From NCBI RefSeq assembly GCF_007096635.1, contig NZ_VKAA01000008.1, forward strand, positions 124,001 to 188,000: a DNA stretch of 64,000 bases. The letters are read 5' to 3'. Position numbers and translations under genes: made by a program. Of this stretch, positions 25,277 to 38,500 are shown piece after piece. The notes beneath the pieces are model-generated. The model was not told the DNA's origin and made no database searches. It worked only from the letters and a program-made list of their open reading frames with translations. Source of the DNA: Mycolicibacterium sp. 018/SC-01/001. GTDB lineage: Bacteria > Actinomycetota > Actinomycetes > Mycobacteriales > Mycobacteriaceae. The stretch's first letter is position 1. The number at the start of each line of letters is the position of its first letter.

Positions 25277-26368
25277 GTGGGGGATGGCAGCGTCCGGGGT
25301 TTGCTGCGGCAGTGGTGGGATCAACGCGACGACTACGACTGGCGCATCGACTTCCTGCGCACCCGCGGCCTGCTGCCGATCCTGCGCTACCTGATCGCCG
25401 GTATCGGCGCAGTGCTGGGACTGCTCGGCGCGATCAACGTGGTGGCCCCGCCGATGGCCGACAGTGCGCTCGTGCGCGTGGGCTGGGCGGTGGTCTCGCT
25501 CGGCTCGCTGGTGTGGGCGGTGCGCTGGGCGCTGCGGCCCTGGCCGACCATGCGGGAGTCGACGGCCCTGCTGATCTATGTCGACATGCTGATCACGCTG
25601 TCCACCGTGCTGTTCGGCGATCCGAACCTGGCGATGTCCGGCATGCCGCTGCTGCTGTGTGCCGGCGCCTACGTCGTGTTCTTCCACGGCCCGCGGCTGC
25701 ATCTGGCGCACATCGGGTGGTGCATCGTGGCCGTCGGCGGTGCCGCGATCTGGCTGGCCGCCGATACTCCGGTCGGCGGACTGCAGGTCGCGGTGTCGCG
25801 GGCCGTGATCGCGCTGGTCGTCACCGCGTGCATCCTGCCGGCGCTGCAGTTCGGCTTCTGGTTGCTGCAGGGCAGCTCCAAGCAGTCGCTGACCGATCCG
25901 CTGACCGAGCTGACGAACCGGCGGGGCCTGTCGGTGTCGATGAAACGCCTCAACGAGCGGGCGCCGGTCGACGCCGATCTGTGCGCGTTGCTGGTCGACC
26001 TCGACGGCTTCAAGGGCATCAACGACACTCTCGGCCACGCAGTGGGCGACGAGGTGCTGATCCGCACCGCCCGGCGTATTCGGGAGAGCGTGCGCAACGA
26101 CGCAGTCGTGGTCCGGTGGGGCGGTGAGGAGTTCCTCGTGATCGACCGGATGCCTGCTGCTCAGGCCGGCACGGTGGCCGAGCGGATCCGCGCGGCCGTG
26201 GCGGTGCCCGCGCAGCCGACCGTGACGGCGAGCATCGGCGTCGCGGCCGGGGTGCCGTCGGGCACCGACCTCTTCGACGTGATCTCTGCCGCGGACGCCG
26301 CGATGTACGAGGCGAAGGCGCGCGGCGGGGACCGGGTGGCGGTCGCAGGAGTTCTCACGGACTTGTGA
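25277..26368 (+). CDS. Membrane GGDEF-type (GGEEF) diguanylate cyclase, paralogue
   Basis: A 363-residue protein starting at GTG 25277. The leader LLRQWWDQRDDYDWRIDFLR matches the leader of the protein at 16171. About six membrane helices follow (residues 30-190), then a GGDEF domain with DPLTELTNRRGLSVS, VDLDGFKGINDTLGHAVGD and the active loop RWGGEEFLV. No clear RxxD inhibitory site precedes the loop. It should make c-di-GMP at the membrane. It is the first gene of the block inserted between the Rv0463 and Rv0464c positions and lies 227 bp before pks12 on the same strand. A hairpin after its stop may end its transcript. Confidence 0.86.
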   Translation: MGDGSVRGLLRQWWDQRDDYDWRIDFLRTRGLLPILRYLIAGIGAVLGLLGAINVVAPPMADSALVRVGWAVVSLGSLVWAVRWALRPWPTMRESTALLIYVDMLITLSTVLFGDPNLAMSGMPLLLCAGAYVVFFHGPRLHLAHIGWCIVAVGGAAIWLAADTPVGGLQVAVSRAVIALVVTACILPALQFGFWLLQGSSKQSLTDPLTELTNRRGLSVSMKRLNERAPVDADLCALLVDLDGFKGINDTLGHAVGDEVLIRTARRIRESVRNDAVVVRWGGEEFLVIDRMPAAQAGTVAERIRAAVAVPAQPTVTASIGVAAGVPSGTDLFDVISAADAAMYEAKARGGDRVAVAGVLTDL

Positions 26369-26379
26369 ACGCCTGCGGA

Positions 26380-26411
26380 GTACCGCCGTCCGTCGGCCGT
26401 CGGGACGGTAC
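26380..26411 (+). terminator. Hairpin after the GGEEF gene, possible terminator
   Basis: GTACCG at 26380-26385 and CGGTAC at 26406-26411 pair, with further G:C pairing inside, and TTT follows at once. The T tract is short, so this is either a weak intrinsic terminator or part of the pks12 upstream region. The rest of 26412-26595 shows no other clear element beyond GGGGAGG near 26503, which serves an in-frame GTG at 26518. Confidence 0.35.
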
Positions 26412-26595
26412 TTTGCACCAGAACGGAAGTCTTCGAGCAACCGGTGCGTACCCAGGCGCAGACGGGGCAGTACGTTCGTGGCAACACTGCTGATGGCCCC
26501 GCGGGGAGGCTGGCGCGGTGTTGCCGGCGCCGGGGATGGATCCAGACCGTGTCCTCCCGCAGCGCCCCATCCCCGACAGTGAGGCGACGAGCATC

Positions 26596-29500
26596 ATGGC
26601 CGATCAGCTCCACCACGCCACGGAAGCGCTGCGCAAGGCGCTGCTTCAGATCGAACGGTTGAAGACCAAGAACCGGGAACTGGTGCAACGGTCCGGGGAG
26701 CCCATCGCCATCGTCGGCATGTCCTGCCGCTATCCCGGCGGCGTCCAATCGCCGGAAGACCTGTGGGCGATGGTGGCCGACGGACGTGACGTCATCTCCG
26801 ACTTCCCGACCGACCGCGGCTGGGACCTGCCCGGTCTCTACGACGCCGACCCCGATGCCCCGGGCAAGGCGTACGCACGCACGGGTGGATTCGTCGACGG
26901 CGCGGCAGACTTCGACGCCGCGTTCTTCGGTATCGCGCCCAGCGAGGCGCTCGCGATGGATCCGCAGCAGCGCATGCTGCTCGAGCTGTCGTGGGAGGCG
27001 CTGGAGCGCGCCGGCCTGGACCCGAACTCGTTGCGTGGGAGCGCGACCGGTGTGTTCGCCGGGGTCATCGCGGGCGGCTACGGCATGGCCGCCGACAGCA
27101 TCGAGGGATACCGCCTGACCGGTATGACCTCCAGCGTCACCTCCGGACGCGTCTCCTACGTGCTGGGGCTGGAGGGGCCTGCGGTCTCGATCGACACCGC
27201 CTGCTCGTCCTCACTGGTCGCGCTGCACATGGCGGTTCAGTCGCTACGGTCCGGGGAGTGCGACCTCGCGCTGGCGGGCGGGGTCACCGTCAACGCGTCA
27301 CCGACGATCTTCGTCGAGTTCAGCCGGCACCGGGGCCTGGCGCCTGACGGCCGGTGCAAGCCGTACGCGGGTGCGGCCGACGGTGTCGGATGGGCCGAGG
27401 GAGGCGGCGTGCTGACCCTCGAGCGGCTCTCCGACGCCCAGCGACTCGGGCATCCCGTCCTCGCCGTGGTGCGCGGCGTCGCCGTCAATCAGGACGGCGC
27501 GTCCAACGGGTTGACCGCGCCCAACGGCCCGTCGCAACAGCGGGTGGTGCGGGCTGCGCTCGCCAACGCCGGCGTCGGAGCGGCCGACGTGGACGTCGTC
27601 GAGGGTCACGGCACCGGCACCATGCTGGGCGACCCGATCGAGGCGCAGGCGCTGCTGGCGACCTATGGCCAGGGCCGCGAGCCCGGCAGGCCGCTGTGGC
27701 TGGGCTCGGTCAAGTCGAACATGGGGCACACCCAGGCGGCCGCCGGCGTGGCCGGCGTCATCAAGATGGTGATGGCGATGCGCAACGGCGTGCTGCCCGC
27801 CTCGCTGCACGTCGACGCGCCCAGCCCGCACGTCGACTGGACCGCCGGCGACGTCGCGCTCTTGACCGACAGCCGCGAGTGGCCCGACATGGGGCGGCCC
27901 CGCCGTGCCGGGGTGTCCTCGTTCGGCATCAGCGGCACCAACTCCCACGTCATCATCGAGGAGGCTCCCGAATCCTCCGGCGCTGCAGCGGCTCCCGCGC
28001 CTGCGTCCGGTCCCGTTCCGTGGGTGCTGTCGGGTCGCACCGCTGCGACGGTGTCGGCGCAGGCGGCTCGCCTGGTGGCGCAGCTGGAACGCCATCCCGA
28101 CCTCGATCCTCTCGATGTCGCGTGGACGCTGGCAGGCCGCGCGACGTTCGCTCACCGCGCCGTGGCACTCGGCGCCGATCTGGACAGTCTGCTCACCGAA
28201 CTGGTCGCGTTGGCGGCCGGCGAGCAGGGTGCGGCGACGGTTCGCGGCGAGGTCACCGCGGCGGGCAAGACCGCCTTCGTGTTCCCGGGTCAGGGTTCGC
28301 AGTGGATCGGTATGGGTGCCGAGATGCTGGACGCCTCAGATGTTTTCGTGGAGTCGATCGCCGCGTGCGAGGCCGCGCTGTCGGAGTTCGTGGACTGGTC
28401 GCTCACCGATGTCCTGCGTGGCACCCCAGGTGCCCCCGGGTACGACCGCGTCGACGTGGTCCAGCCCGTGCTGTTCGCGGTGATGGTGTCGCTGGCCGCG
28501 GAGTGGCGCTCGGTGGGGGTGCATCCGGATGCGGTGATCGGGCACTCGCAGGGTGAGATCGCGGCCGCGCACGTGGCCGGTGCGCTGAGTCTGCGTGACG
28601 CGGCACGTATCGTGGCGCTGCGCAGCCGGTTGCTGGTCGCGCTGACGGGGCCGGCCGGCATGGTCTCGGTGGCCGCGGGCGCGGAGACCGTGCGGGAACT
28701 GCTGGCGCCCTACGGTGACCAGCTGGGTGTCGCGGTAGTGAACGGTCCTGCGGCCGTGGTCATCTCAGGTGATCGTGGCGCGCTGTCCGAGTTCGTGGAA
28801 CAGGCCGAGGCGACGGGACTTCGGACCCGGTGGATTGATGTCGATTACGCCTCGCACTCGGTGCAGGTCGAGGTGATCCGCGCCGAACTGCTCGATGCGC
28901 TCGCCGACATCGCACCGCAACGCACCCGCACCGCTTTCTTCTCCACCGTCACCGGAAGCCTTTTCGACACCACGTCTCTGGATGCCGACTACTGGTTCCG
29001 CAACATCCGGCAGACCGTCGAGTTCGAGCAGGCGGTGCGCAGCGCGCACGCGGCGGGTTACCGGTTCTTCGTCGAATCGAGTCCGCACCCGGCGCTCATC
29101 GCCGCGGTCGAGAGCACGGTGGCCGCCGCTGACACGTCGAGTTCGTCCGTGCCGGCGGTGATTCCGTCTCTCGGCCGCGACGACGGCGGTATCGACCGCT
29201 TCCGCGCGTCGGCCGCGTACGCCTACGTCTGCGGCGCGGCGGTCGACTGGCGGGCGATGTGTGCCGGAGGCCGTCTGGTCGACCTGCCGACCTACGCGTT
29301 CGACCGGCGCCGCTTCTGGCTGACCGACGAGAGCGCCCCGTCGTCGGATGCGCTGGGACTCGGCGACACCGGCCACGCGTTGCTGCGCGCCGTGGTGGAC
29401 CTGCCCGACTCCGGCGGTGTGGTGCTGACCGGTCGCCTCGCCGTGTCCGACCAGCCGTGGCTCGCCGATCACGCCGTCGCCGGCACCGTGCTGTTCCCCG

Positions 29501-32500
29501 GCACCGGTTTCATCGAATTGGCAGTCTGCGCAGGCGATCACGTCGACTGCACCTCCATCGACGAGCTGACGTTGCACGCGCCCCTGGTGCTCACCCCCGA
29601 CGCCCCGGTGCGCCTGCAGGTCGTTGTCGAGGGCGCCTCGTCGGAGGGCGGCCCGCGAACCGTGTCCGTGTTCTCGCGGCCCGGCTCCGACGACGGCACG
29701 GCGTGGACCCTGCACGCAGAGGGTGCGCTCAGCCCGCAGGCCGTCGAACCCGCCGCGGATCTGGCGCAGTGGCCGCCCGCCGGAGCCCGCCCGATCGAGA
29801 TCGCGGAAGCCTACGAGGACATGGCGTCCCGTGGTTTCGACTACGGTCCGGCCTTCCGGGGGTTGACGGCAGTCTGGCGTCGCGGGGACGAGGTATTCGC
29901 GGAAGTCGTTGCACCCGAGGGGCTGAAGACCGAGGACTTCGGGGTACACCCGGCTCTGCTCGACAGCGCGCTGCACGCGCTGCTCGCCGCCGCCGACGGC
30001 AGCGATCTCGCGCTGCCGTTCGCGTGGCGCGGGGTCGCGCTGCACGCCGCGGGCGCCGCGGCAGCCCGCGTCCGGATCGCCCCGGCGGGTCCACACGCAG
30101 TGTCGATCGAACTGGCCGACACGCTGGGATTGCCGGTGCTGTCGGTCGCCTCGATGAGCGTGCGCCCCGTCACCGCCGAGCAGCTGCAGGCGGCCAAGGA
30201 TGGGGACGGCGGCGGCGAGCTGTTCACGCTGGAATGGACGCCGGTGTCGGCGCCCGCGGGTGCGGCCGCCGGTTCGGCTGACGTGCTCGACCTCCGTTCT
30301 CCGGGAACACGATCGGACACCGTCGGTCACGTGCACGCGACGGTGCACCAGGTGCTGGACCGGCTACAGACACATCTGGCCGAGCCGTCGGCGGGCACCC
30401 TGCTCGTCGTCACCCGCGGTGCGGTGCCGCTGCCCGGCGAAGACGTCACCGACATGGCCGGCGCGGCCGTGTGGGGTCTGGTGCGCTCGGCGCAGACGGA
30501 GAACCCCGGCCGGATCGTGCTGGTGGACAGCGACAGTCAGGACATCGTCGAGGCGTCGCTGCTGGCCGTCGGTGAGGCGCAGATCGTCGAGCGCGGCGGC
30601 GTGCTGCACCGTGCCCGGGTGGTCCCCAGCGCGGCGAGCCGCGGACTGCTGGCACCTCCTGCGGACGGACCGTGGCGGCTCGGCATCTCCGAGGCGGGCA
30701 CCTTCGACAACCTGCGGCTCGAACCCGTGCCGCACGCGGGAGAACCCCTAGCGCCCGGCTACATTCGCGTCCAGGTGCGCGCCGTGGCGGCCAACTTCCG
30801 CGACGTCATGATCACCCTCGGGATGTTCACCCATGATGCGCTACTCGGCAGCGAAGCGGCCGGTGTCGTCACCGAGGTGGGCCCCGGCGTCGCCCGCTTC
30901 GCCGTCGGCGACCGTGTGATGGGGCTCTTCCCTGACGGCACAGGCACCCTCGTCCACGCCGACGAGAGACTCGTCGCGCCGCTGCCGGCCGGCTGGACCG
31001 ACGCCCAGGGTGCGGCAGTGCTCGTCGTCTTCACCACCGCGTTCTACGGGTTGCGGGAGTTGGCGCGGGTGCGGCCGGGGCAGTCGGTGTTGATTCATGC
31101 GGCGACCGGTGGGGTGGGGTTGGCTGCGGTGCAGTTGGCGCGGTATTGGGGGTTGGAGGTGTTCGCGACGGCGTCTCGGGGGAAGTGGGACACGTTGCGG
31201 GCGTTGGGTTTCGATGATGATCACATCGGTGATTCGCGGTCGTTGGAGTTCGAGGAACGCTTCCTTTCGGCGACGGGTGGTCGTGGTGTGGATGTGGTGT
31301 TGGATTCGTTGGCCGGGGATTTCGTGGATGCGTCGTTGCGGTTGTTGCCGCGGGGCGGGGTGTTCTTGGAGATGGGCAAGACCGATATCCGCGATGCCGA
31401 TGTGGTTGCCGCGGCGCATCCGGGGGTGACCTACCGCGCGTTCGACCTCTTCGAACCGGGCCGTGCCCGCATGGGCGAATACCTCGTCGAGCTCTCGGCG
31501 ATGTTCGACGCCGGTGTCCTGCAACCGCTTCCGGTCACCACATTCGACATTCGGCGCGCCCCTGCGGCGCTGCGCTACCTCAGCCAGGCCCGCCAGATCG
31601 GCAAGGTCGTCATGACCATGCCCGACGCCTGGGCGGCGGGGACCGTGCTGATCACCGGCGGTACCGGCATGGCCGGAGCGACGGTGGCCCGGCATGTGGT
31701 GGCGCATCACCGAGTGCGCGATCTGCTGCTGGTGTCCCGGCGCGGGCCTGCGGCGCCGGGCGCCGACGAGTTGGTGGCCGAACTGGACGCGGTGGGCGCG
31801 CGCGTGCGTGTGGTGGCCGCCGACGTCGCCGACCGCGACGCGGTCGCCGGCGTGCTGGCTGGGGTCGGCGGACCTCTGACCGCGGTGATCCATGCCGGTG
31901 GTGTCCTCGACGACGCGGTGATCGGCTCCCTGACCCCCGAGCGCGTCGACGCCGTGCTGCGCGCCAAGGTCGACGCGGCATGGAACCTGCACGAGCTGAC
32001 CCGAGATGCCGATGTCGCTGCGTTCGTTCTGTTCTCGTCGCTCGCCGGTGTGGTGGGGTCGCCCGGTCAGGGCAACTACGCCGCCGGCAACACGTTCCTC
32101 GATGCGCTGGCCGCACACCGCCGCGCGTCCGGCCTGCCGGCCATCTCTCTCGCCTGGGGGCTCTGGGACCAGGCCAGCGACATGACGGGCCACCTCGAGG
32201 CCGCGGCGCTGGAGCGGCTCGGTCGTGACGGCGTGCTCGCCCTGAGTGCCGAGGACGCGATGGTGCTGTTCGACGCGGCGCTCACGGTCGACGAGGCGTT
32301 TCTGGCCCCGGCGCGGCTGGACCGCGCCGCGCTGCGGGCACGGTCCGCGCAGGGCCTGCTCCCGCCGATGTTCGCCGAACTTGCGAGCGCCCGTTCCCGC
32401 CGCCGCGTCGAGGACTCGGTGGCCGCGGCCACCTCGACATCGGCCCTGGCGAAGCGGTTGACCGGCAAATCCGAGGCAGAGCAGCAAGCCCTGGTGCTCG

Positions 32501-35500
32501 ACGTGCTGCGCAGCCACATGGCCACGGTGCTGGGCACCGCCGAGCCGGAGAGGATCGACGGCGCACTGGCCTTCGCCGAGCACGGCTTCGACTCGCTGAC
32601 CGCCGTCGAGTTGCGTAACCGCCTCAAGGCCGCAACGGGATTGGCGCTCTCACCCACGCTGATCTTCGACTACCCCACCCCGGACGCGCTGGCCGGTTAC
32701 ATCCGGGCCGAGCTGGCCGGGGCGGCGCCGGCGGCACCCGCCGACGCGCCCACAGCGAGATCCGTGATCGACGAGCCCATCGCCGTCGTCGGGATGGCCT
32801 GCCGCTACCCCGGAGGTGTGACCTCACCGGAGGACCTCTGGCGGATGGTCGCCGACGGCCGCGACGTCCTGTCGGACTTCCCGGCCGACCGCGGGTGGGA
32901 CATCGCCGAGCTGTTCGACGCAGACCCGGACGCACCCGGCAAGACGTGCTCGCGCACCGGCGGATTCCTCGACGACGCCGCCGATTTCGACGCAGGCTTC
33001 TTCGGCATCTCGCCCAGCGAGGCGCTCGCGATGGACCCGCAGCAGCGGTTGTTCCTCGAATTGTCCTGGGAGGCTTTGGAACGCGGCGGCTTCGATCCGT
33101 CGGCTCTACGCGGCAGCGCCACCGGAGTGTTCACCGGCATCATCGCCCAGGGATACGGCGTGGTCGCCGGCGCGGCCGCTGCGGACACCGAGGGCTTCCG
33201 CCTGACCGGGCAGGCGGCCAGCGTCGCCTCCGGACGTGTCGCCTACGTGCTCGGCCTCGAAGGTCCGGCCGTCTCGGTCGACACCGCCTGCTCGTCGTCA
33301 CTGACCGCCTTGCACATGGCGGTGCAGGCGCTGCGGCTCGGCGAGTGCGATCTCGCGCTGGCCGGCGGCGTCACGATCAACGCCACGCCGGACATCTTCG
33401 TCGAGTTCAGCAGGCAGCGCGGGCTCTCACCCGACGGCCGCTGCAAAGCCTTCGCCGGTGCCGCCGACGGCACCGGGTTCGCCGACGGCGGCGGTGTTCT
33501 CGTCGTCGAACGGCTCTCGGACGCGCAGCGGCTCGGCCACCCGGTGCTCGCGGTGGTCGCCGGTTCGGCGGTCAATCAGGACGGTGCGTCGAACGGGCTG
33601 ACCGCACCCAACGGCCCCTCGCAGCAACGTGTGGTGCGCGCTGCGCTCGCCAACGCGGGCCTGGGATCGGCGGACGTCGACGTCATCGAGGGCCACGGCA
33701 CGGGCACGACGCTGGGCGATCCCATCGAAGCGCAAGCGATTCTGGCCACCTACGGGCAGGGCCGCCCTGTCGACTCGCCGGTCTGGCTGGGCTCGATCAA
33801 GTCGAACATGGGCCACACGCAGGCCGCGGCCGGCGTGGCCGGGGTCATCAAGATGATCATGGCGATGCGGAACGAGACGATGCCGCCCACGCTGCACGTC
33901 GATGCGCCGAGCCCTCACGTCGACTGGTCGACGGGTGCGGTCGCCCTGCTCACCGAGCCGCGACCCTGGCCTGCCGATCACGTGCGCCGTGCCGGGGTGT
34001 CGTCGTTCGGCATCAGCGGCACCAACGCCCATGTCATCGTCGAATCGGCGCCCGAAGTCGCCGAAGACCGAGCCGGGTCGACGTCGTCTCCGGTCGTGCC
34101 CTGGGTGCTGTCCGCGAAGACCCCTGAGGCACTCATCAGCCAGGCCGGCCGGCTGGCCGACTTCCTGCGCGCACATCCCGACGCCGATCCGCTCGATGTG
34201 GGCTGGACCCTCGGCGGGCGCTCCGCGTTCGCTCAGCGGGCCGTCGTCATGGGCGCCGACCGGGACGAGTTGCTCACTGCCCTCGAGGCTTTCGACGAGG
34301 GTGTCCGTGGGGCCGTGCGGCCAGGGGCCAAGATGGCGTTCGTCTTTCCGGGGCAAGGTGCCCAGGTACTGGGCATGGGCCGCGAGCTGCACGCGGCCTA
34401 TCCGGTGTTCGGCGCGGCGCTGGACGCCGTGATCACCGAGCTCGACCGGCATCTGCTGCGGCCGCTGCGCGAGGTCATGTGGGGTACCAACGACGAGCTG
34501 CTGGAGAGCACCGAATATGCGCAACCCGCGCTCTTCGCCGTCGAGGTCGCCCTGTATCGGCTCCTGGAGAGCTGGGGCATGACTCCCGATGCGGTGCTGG
34601 GACATTCGGTCGGGGAGATCTCGGCGGCGCACGTCGCCGGTGTGCTCTCCCTGGAGAACGCGGCGGTCCTGGTCGTCGCCCGGGGACGGCTCATGCAACG
34701 GCTACCGGCGGGTGGCGCGATGGTCGCCGTCGCCGGCAGCGAGGCCGAGATCCGGGCTGTGCTGCCCGATGACGTGGACCTCGCCGCGGTGAACGGTCCG
34801 GACTCCGTGGTTCTGTCCGGGCCCGAGGATGCGGTGACTGCGCTGGCCGAGCGCCTGCGTGCCGAGGGCCGGCGGGTGCACCGGTTGGCCGTGTCCCATG
34901 CCTTCCACTCGGCGCTGATGGAGCCCATGCTGCCCGAATTCGCCACCGTGGCACAGGGAATACCGGTATCGGCCCCGACCATCGACATCATCTCCAATCT
35001 CACCGGAACGCCGGCCGAGGACGACTACGGTACGAGCGCGTATTGGCAGCGGCACGTCCGCCAGCCGGTGCGATTCGCCGACAGCGTGCGTTCGCTCGCC
35101 GAGTCCGGCGTCGTCCGCTTCCTGGAGGTTGGTCCCGCCAGCGGGCTCACCGCGTCGATCGTCGCCACGCTCGCCGACAGCGAACCCGTCACGGCGTCGG
35201 TGCTGCGCAAGGACCGTGACGAAGCGCGGACCCTGATCCAGGCGCTGGCCGAGGTGTTCGTCTCCGGCGCCGCCGTCGATTGGCGCGCCGTCTGCGACGG
35301 AGGCCGGTTGACCGAGGTGCCGACGTATGCGTTTCAGCGCCGCCGGTTCTGGCTCTCCGGCAGCGGACGTGCCTCCGACGCTGTGGGTCTGGGCCAGAGC
35401 CGAGCCGACCATGCACTGCTGGGCGCAGTCGTCGAGCTGCCGGACAGCGGTGGCGTGGTGCTGACCGGCCGGCTGGCGGTGTCGGTTCACCCGTGGCTGG

Positions 35501-38500
35501 CCGACCACGCTGTCGGCGGCACGGTGCTGTTCCCCGGTGCCGGCTTCGTCGAACTCGCCATCCGCGCCGGCGACGAGGTGGGGTGCTCCGTCATCGACGA
35601 GCTGACGTTGCACGCGCCGTTGATGCTGCCGGCCACCGGCGCGGCGGTGCGGGTGGTCGTCGGCAGCGACACGGGCAGCGACACCGACGGCGTCCGTGAG
35701 GTGTCGCTGTACTCGCACGACGGCGTCGACGGTGCCGAGTGGGTGCTGCATGCCGAGGGACTGCTCAGCTCGGCGACCGTCGAACCGGGCGTGGAGCTGA
35801 CGGCCTGGCCGCCGCCGGCGGCCACGAGTGTCGATGTCGCGCAGACGTATACAGATCTCGCCGAGCGCGGTTACCAGTACGGACCGGCGTTCCACGGGCT
35901 GCGGGCGATGTGGCGTCGGGGTGAGGAGATCTTCGCCGAGGTCGTCCTGCCGAACGACCTGTCGGCCACCGGGTTCGGTGTACACCCCGTGCTGCTGGAC
36001 AGTGCGCTCCACGCGGTGCTGGTGGCCGCCGATCGTGACGAGCTGGCACTGCCCTTCTCCTGGCAGAAGGTGAGACTGTTCGCCTCGGGTGCCTCCGCAC
36101 TGAGGGTCCGGATCGCGCCGAGCGGCCCCAACGCCGTGTCCATCGATCTCGCGGACGGCCTCGGTCTGCCGGTGCTGTCGGTGCAGTCGATGGTGGCTCG
36201 GCCGGTCACCGCCGAGCAATTGGCCGCCGCGGTCGGCGGCAGCCGTGGCGCCGAACTGTTCGAGGTGGTCTGGTCACCCGTGCCCGACGCGGGGCAGTCC
36301 GCGCCGGAAACTGATGTGATCCTCTACGACGCGACAGGGACGGCACCAGATCTCACGTTCTCTCCGATTGCCACCCACCGCGCGCTCGAGCGTCTCAAGA
36401 GCTTCGTGACCGACGCTTCGACGGCGGTCCTGATGGTGCACACCCGCGGTGCGATCGCGCTGCCGGGGGAGAACGTCGCCGACCTGTCCGGCGCGGCGGT
36501 GTGGGGTCTGGTGCGCGCCGCACAGACCGAACACCCGGGACGCATCGTGCTCGTGGACAGCGACAGCGATACCGAGACCCTCGACGCCGCAGCGATTCTG
36601 GCCACCGGTGAGCCGCAGCTGGTGCTCCGTGACGGCGTGCCGCACCGGGCCAGGGTGCTGCCGAACCGGGCGACCGTGCTGACCCCGCCTGTCGACGGTG
36701 CGTGGCGGCTGAGTGTCTCCGAGGCGGGAACGTTCGACAATCTCGTGCTCGAATCGTCCGCGGCGGAACCCCTTGCGGCCGGCCAGGTTCGCGTGGCTGT
36801 TCGGGCGATCGCGGCGAACTTCCGCGACGTCATGATGACGCTCGGGGTGTACCCGGGCGACGGTGCGATCGGTATCGAGGCGTCGGGCGTCGTCACCGAG
36901 ATCGGCACCGGTGTCACGGGAGTGGCCGTCGGCGACCGGGTGATGGGCCTGTTCCCCGAAGGCACCGCGACACTCGCGGTCACCGATGCGCGGCTGCTGC
37001 TTCCCATGCCGGAGGGCTGGGGTTACGCGCAGGCCGCCGGCTTCCCGGTGGGTTTCGCGACCGCGTTCTTCGGCTTGCGGGAGTTGGCGCGCGTGCGGCC
37101 GGGGCAGTCGGTGTTGATTCATGCGGCGACCGGTGGGGTGGGGTTGGCTGCGGTGCAGTTGGCGCGGTATTGGGGGTTGGAGGTGTTCGCGACGGCGTCT
37201 CGGGGGAAGTGGGACACGTTGCGGGCGTTGGGTTTCGATGATGATCACATCGGTGATTCGCGGTCGTTGGAGTTCGAGGAACGCTTCCTTTCGGCGACGG
37301 GTGGTCGTGGTGTGGATGTGGTGTTGGATTCGTTGGCCGGGGATTTCGTGGATGCGTCGTTGCGGTTGTTGCCGCGGGGCGGGGTGTTCTTGGAGATGGG
37401 CAAGACCGATATCCGGGATGCCGATGTGGTTGCCGCGGCGCATCCGGGGGTGACCTATCGCGCGTTCGACCTCTTCGAGGCCGGCGCGCCCGGCGTGCAG
37501 CGGATCCTCGACGGTCTGCAGGTCCTCGTCGACGAGGGGGTGTGCAGCCCGCTGCCCGTGACACCCTTCGACATCCGGCGCGCCCCGGCGGCCCTGCGCC
37601 ATCTGGGCCAGGCCCGCCACATCGGCAAGGTCGTCATGACGATGCCCGACGCCTGGGCGGCGGGGACCGTGCTGATCACCGGCGGGACCGGCATGGCCGG
37701 TGCCGCGGTCGCCCGTCACGTCGTCGATCGGCACGGGGCGCGCGATCTTCTGCTGGTGTCGCGCCGCGGTGCGGCCGCACCCGGCGCGGACGACCTGGTG
37801 GGTGAACTCACCTCCGCCGGGGCGCGGGTGCGGGTGCTGGCCGCAGACGTGTCCGACCGCGATGCCCTGGCGAAGGTGCTCGCCGACATCGACCACCGGC
37901 GGCCGCTATCCGCGGTCTTCCACACGGCGGCGGTGCTCGACGATGCGGTGGTCACGTCGCTGACTCCCGAGCGTGTCGACACCGTCCTGCGGGCGAAATC
38001 TGATGCGGCACTGCATCTGCACGAACTGACCAAGGGGTATGACCTGTCGGCGTTCGTGATGTTCTCGTCGATGGCGGGTCTGGTGGGTGCCTCCGGCCAG
38101 GCCAACTACTCGGCGGCCAACGCCACCCTCGACGCGCTGGCTGCGCGGCGCCGTGCCGCTGGGCTGCCGGCGATCTCGCTGGGCTGGGGGCTGTGGAATC
38201 AGACCAGCGGTTTGACCGGTCACCTCGAGGACACCGACATCGCACGCCTGGGCCGCGACGGCATCCTGGCGATGACGGTGACCGACGCGCTGGCACTGCT
38301 CGACACCGCGCTGGTGGTGAACGAGCCGTATCTGGTGCCGGCCCTGATCGACCGCGCCGCACTGCGCACCAAGGCTGCCGCCGGCACGCTGCCGCCGATG
38401 TTCACCACGCTCATCGCGGGGCCGGCGCGTCGGCAGGTCGGGGATGCGCTCGCCGCTGCGCAGTCCAGATCCGCTCTGGCGCAGCGCTTGTCGGGCCTCC

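Noticed and set aside
26518..26595. GTG 26518 as the pks12 start, giving 4151 aa, the same length I recall for M. tuberculosis Pks12
   Set aside because: The ribosome site is good, but the docking helix starts naturally at ATG 26596 ([16 protein letters not shown]); equal length appears to be coincidence. Kept only as an alternative.
28765..30348. 527-aa minus-strand ORF inside pks12
   Set aside because: Arg/Gly/His-rich antisense shadow of a clear PKS reading frame; typical of high-GC DNA.
31051..37478. Mobile element or IS copies in pks12
   Set aside because: The repeated tract is in frame, encodes the same ER segment in both modules and has no terminal repeats.
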